From: Candidatus Vicinibacter proximus
Lineage (GTDB): Bacteria > Bacteroidota > Bacteroidia > Chitinophagales > Saprospiraceae
DNA length: 64,000 nt
Direction: 5' to 3'
Assembly: GCA_016713905.1 (NCBI GenBank)
Contig: JADJOE010000001.1
Span: 554,501 to 618,500, forward strand
Below are positions 61,779-64,000 of the stretch, piece by piece (position 1 is the first letter of the stretch; each line of letters starts with the position of its first letter). The notes beneath the pieces are model-generated. The model saw nothing but the letters and a program-made list of their open reading frames with translations, ran no database searches and was not told where the DNA came from. Made by a program: the position numbers and the translations under genes.

Positions 61779-63290
61779 TTAAATTAATGAATTTCCGGTC
61801 ATCTTTTCAGGAACTGGAAGTTCCATTAAATTTAACAAAGTGGGTGCAATATCTGCTAATTTTCCATTCTTTACGGTTAGGGATTTATTTTTACTGATTA
61901 ATATACAGGGGACAGGATTCATGGTATGTGCAGTGTTTGGACTACCATCGGCATTAATCATAAAATCTGCATTACCATGATCAGCCAGAATAATCATTTC
62001 ATAGTTGTGTGATTGAGCAAAAGGTACAATTTTTTCAAGGCATTGGTCTACGGATTCTATTCCCTTTACGACTGCATTAAAATTTCCGGTATGTCCTACC
62101 ATATCCGCATTTGCAAAATTTATACATACAAAATCAGGATGGTTTTTCTGAATATCCTCCAACAGGGAATTTGTGACGGCATTTGCCGACATTTCAGGTT
62201 GAAGATCATAAGTGGCAACTTTTGGAGAGGGTATAAGGATTCGTCTTTCTCCGACAAATGTGCTTTCTTTTCCACCATTGAAGAAGAAACTTACATGGGG
62301 ATATTTTTCAGTTTCGGCAATCCTTAACTGAGTAAACCCATATCTTGAGAGCGTTTCACCCAATGTGTCTTCAATGTCTTCTTTGCCAAAAAGCACAGAA
62401 ATATTTTTATATTCATCCTTATAATTTGTCATGGTTACATAATGTAAAGAATGCCGAGACATTCCAAATTCAGGAAAATCATTTTGGGTCAAAGCCTCAG
62501 TCAATTGTCTCAAACGATCCGTTCTGAAGTTAATACAAAGTACCGCATCTTTCTCCTTTATAGTCACTGGATTTTTTAATGAATGTGCATCTAAAAATTC
62601 ATCCGTAATTCCAATTCTGTAACTATTATTAATCGCAGAATGGAAATCATTTGACTTTTGCCCAATTCCATGTATATAGAGATCATAAGCTTTTTTGGTT
62701 CTCTCCCATCGTTTGTCTCGGTCCATTGCATAATACCTTCCAATAGTACTGACAATCTTTGTCCTCTTTCCTTTTAGATAATTATTAATCTGGTCGATAA
62801 AGGAAATTCCGGAATGAGGATCGGTATCCCGACCATCAAGTATCGCATGGATTGAAATTTCCTTAATCTTTGTGCTCTCTAACAAATCAATTATACCAAC
62901 CAAGTGGTTTATATGACTATGTACGCCTCCATCTGAGACCAACCCAATGATGTGAATGGGTTTGTTTTGATTTTCACAATAAGAAATTAATTCAATAAAT
63001 TCTGAATTCTCTTTAAGAAGACCGGTTTTAATAGCCTGATCGATCAAGCCTAAATCCTGAAAAACGACCCTTCCCGCACCTAAATTTAAATGGCCTACCT
63101 CAGAATTGCCAAATTGTCCTTCCGGAAGACCAACTGCATTTCCGTAGGTAATCAGACTACTGTTTGGATATTGTCTAATTAGCGAATCATAGAAAGGGGT
63201 ATTAGCTGCTTTAATGGCATCGGCTTTTTCAATTTGGCCAATTCCCCAGCCATCTAAAATCAATAGCATTGCTTTTTTCATATTTTTCAA
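61779..63290 (-). CDS. gpmI: 2,3-bisphosphoglycerate-independent phosphoglycerate mutase
   Basis: A 503-residue, two-metal alkaline-phosphatase-fold enzyme that interconverts 2- and 3-phosphoglycerate. 'MLLILDGWGIG' (metal Asp), 'GNSEVGHLNLGAGR' (catalytic Ser), 'HAILDGRDTDPHSG', 'IGRYYAMDRDKRWER' and 'ILADHGNADFM' are all present. The start could be the second Met (63281, 'MKKAMLLI'). It is the first gene of an operon with the Ig-like lipoprotein, lptB and two small lipoproteins. Confidence 0.97.
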   Translation of the reverse strand: MKNMKKAMLLILDGWGIGQIEKADAIKAANTPFYDSLIRQYPNSSLITYGNAVGLPEGQFGNSEVGHLNLGAGRVVFQDLGLIDQAIKTGLLKENSEFIELISYCENQNKPIHIIGLVSDGGVHSHINHLVGIIDLLESTKIKEISIHAILDGRDTDPHSGISFIDQINNYLKGKRTKIVSTIGRYYAMDRDKRWERTKKAYDLYIHGIGQKSNDFHSAINNSYRIGITDEFLDAHSLKNPVTIKEKDAVLCINFRTDRLRQLTEALTQNDFPEFGMSRHSLHYVTMTNYKDEYKNISVLFGKEDIEDTLGETLSRYGFTQLRIAETEKYPHVSFFFNGGKESTFVGERRILIPSPKVATYDLQPEMSANAVTNSLLEDIQKNHPDFVCINFANADMVGHTGNFNAVVKGIESVDQCLEKIVPFAQSHNYEMIILADHGNADFMINADGSPNTAHTMNPVPCILISKNKSLTVKNGKLADIAPTLLNLMELPVPEKMTGNSLI

Positions 63291-63402
63291 AACAGCATTT
63301 TAAAAGTTAAAGTTGCAGGTAATTTCTGGAAATAGCTATAATTTTATCCAAGAAGTGGAACGATCAGTTATTAAGGTATGTTCTCAATTTAAATCGGTTA
63401 TT

Positions 63403-63786
63403 ATGAAATATTTTCTTTCCATTATTTTATTGTTTTGTATGCTTATTACTTATGGTCAGACAAAACATCCTGCATTTGATGCTTTAGGGCGGGGAGATTT
63501 GAATGCTTTGGGATTACAATTAGATGAAAGAGTTGAATTTTGTATGAATGGAAAGATCTCTTATCTTGACAAAGCAGATGTCGTAAAAGCCCTTAAGTCC
63601 TTTTTAGAAGCCAATCCTCCAAAATCTTGTACTCCATTGCATAAAGGAGCCTCGAAAGGAAATGAGTCCAACTACCTGATTGCACAGTTTTCAAGTACCA
63701 ACGGCCGAAATTTTAGGGTCTTTTTGTACGCTGAAGAAAACTCAAACGGAAGACAAATACAAGAATTAAAAATTGATTCCCAATAA
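63403..63786 (+). CDS. DUF4783 exported protein
   Basis: About 127 residues from ATG 63403 with signal 'MKYFLSIILLFCMLITYGQ'; 30 upstream residues in the same frame are not signal-like. The pattern 'ALGRGDLNALGLQLDERVEFCMNGK', 'YLDKADVVKALKSFLEANPPKSCTPLHKG' and 'FRVFLYAEENSNGRQIQELKID' matches DUF4783, an NTF2-like fold of unknown function. It diverges from gpmI and abuts the convergent cyanophycinase gene. Confidence 0.85.
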   Translation: MKYFLSIILLFCMLITYGQTKHPAFDALGRGDLNALGLQLDERVEFCMNGKISYLDKADVVKALKSFLEANPPKSCTPLHKGASKGNESNYLIAQFSSTNGRNFRVFLYAEENSNGRQIQELKIDSQ

Positions 63787-64000
63787 CTAAGTAAGGTTAC
63801 CTTTCGATTCCATTAATAAAGCTTCTTCTTGGGTCAGAATTTGAATGGACCCATCATCCAGGTTGAAGCGATCTCCTGTGGCCAAAATATGAGTAGTTAA
63901 ATTGGCAATGGATAGTGGGGTGTCGTTTTTAAGGATGTCGAATTTATTGTGCGTTAGCCTTTTAGCATCAAACAGAATAACCATTCCGGACCCAATTACT
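63787..64000 (-). CDS. Cyanophycinase (peptidase S51 family), C-terminal fragment
   Basis: The frame is open to the window edge; an internal ATG at 63984 is not the start. The visible end reads 'VIGSGMVILFDAKRLTHNKFD', 'DTPLSIANLTTHILATGDRFNL', close to the C-terminus of cyanophycinases and cyanophycinase-like S51 peptidases ('VIG.G.V..VD', 'PLS...L.LH.L..GDRFDL'). These degrade or store-trim the polymer cyanophycin; the catalytic Ser is off the window. Confidence 0.65.
   Translation of the reverse strand, partial: VIGSGMVILFDAKRLTHNKFDILKNDTPLSIANLTTHILATGDRFNLDDGSIQILTQEEALLMESKGNLT

Noticed and set aside
1..64000. tRNA, rRNA, CRISPR arrays, insertion sequences or prophage genes
   Set aside because: No cloverleaf-like cluster, regularly spaced repeat array, transposase or phage-structure gene was recognised.

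Overview
The window is an AT-rich stretch of a Bacteroidota chromosome. Supporting signs are type IX secretion (T9SS) C-terminal sorting domains of both the short type A and the gliding-associated type B form, a TonB receptor with a CarboxypepD_reg-like N-terminal domain, a PorV/PorQ-family outer-membrane protein, lineage-typical families (DUF4175, DUF3667, DUF4783, LptE), weak Shine-Dalgarno context, and many TAnnTTTG -7 boxes, the promoter element of this phylum. The large T9SS adhesin-like proteins fit a free-living Saprospiria-like member, but that rank is my inference. I see no tRNA, rRNA, CRISPR array, insertion sequence or phage gene.

Layout. 1-3250: end of an ABC-2 exporter operon (two ATPases, two permeases). 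3294-9681: a T9SS type B giant protein, a polysaccharide flippase, a lipoprotein, a YbeY/alkyltransferase-like fusion and two small genes. 9736-14116: an FkbM methyltransferase and a thioredoxin-like/MsrA-like fusion, divergent from a SigR-like ECF sigma factor, its probable anti-sigma partner and an M48 protease. 14174-17910: a coiled-coil DUF4175 protein coupled to an RsbW-like ATPase. 18263-22390: an exported Reeler-like protein, then a leftward cluster with lpxH, 3-hydroxyanthranilate dioxygenase and a phosphopantetheinyl transferase. 22391-23218: a gene-poor patch with a small exported ORF, direct repeats and a strongly folded candidate RNA. 23219-31377: DUF3667, groEL/groES, a short carB and a LolD-like ABC pair. 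31387-38020: recO, proline dehydrogenase, then miaB, a sigma-54 activator, lptE, a TPR-like gene and secG. 38114-49224: a hydroxyacid dehydrogenase, a TonB receptor / large exported protein / PorV-PorQ trio, greA and a HIT protein. 49227-57333: a class-V aminotransferase, parE, folB, an M4 protease and a glucosaminidase. 57439-64000: pdxA, then a gpmI / Ig-like lipoprotein / lptB / two small lipoproteins operon, DUF4783 and the end of a cyanophycinase.

Most genes are housekeeping or cell-envelope genes. The points most worth a second look are the in-frame YbeY-ATL fusion, the Trx-like/MsrA-like protein opposite a SigR-like sigma factor, a frameshift in the essential gene lptB at an A6 run that forms a classical slippery heptamer, the folded RNA candidate at about 23013-23135, and the repeated foldable element at 22495-22547. 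Several start codons were moved downstream of the longest frame because a -7 box or signal peptide shows that the longer frame is not used.
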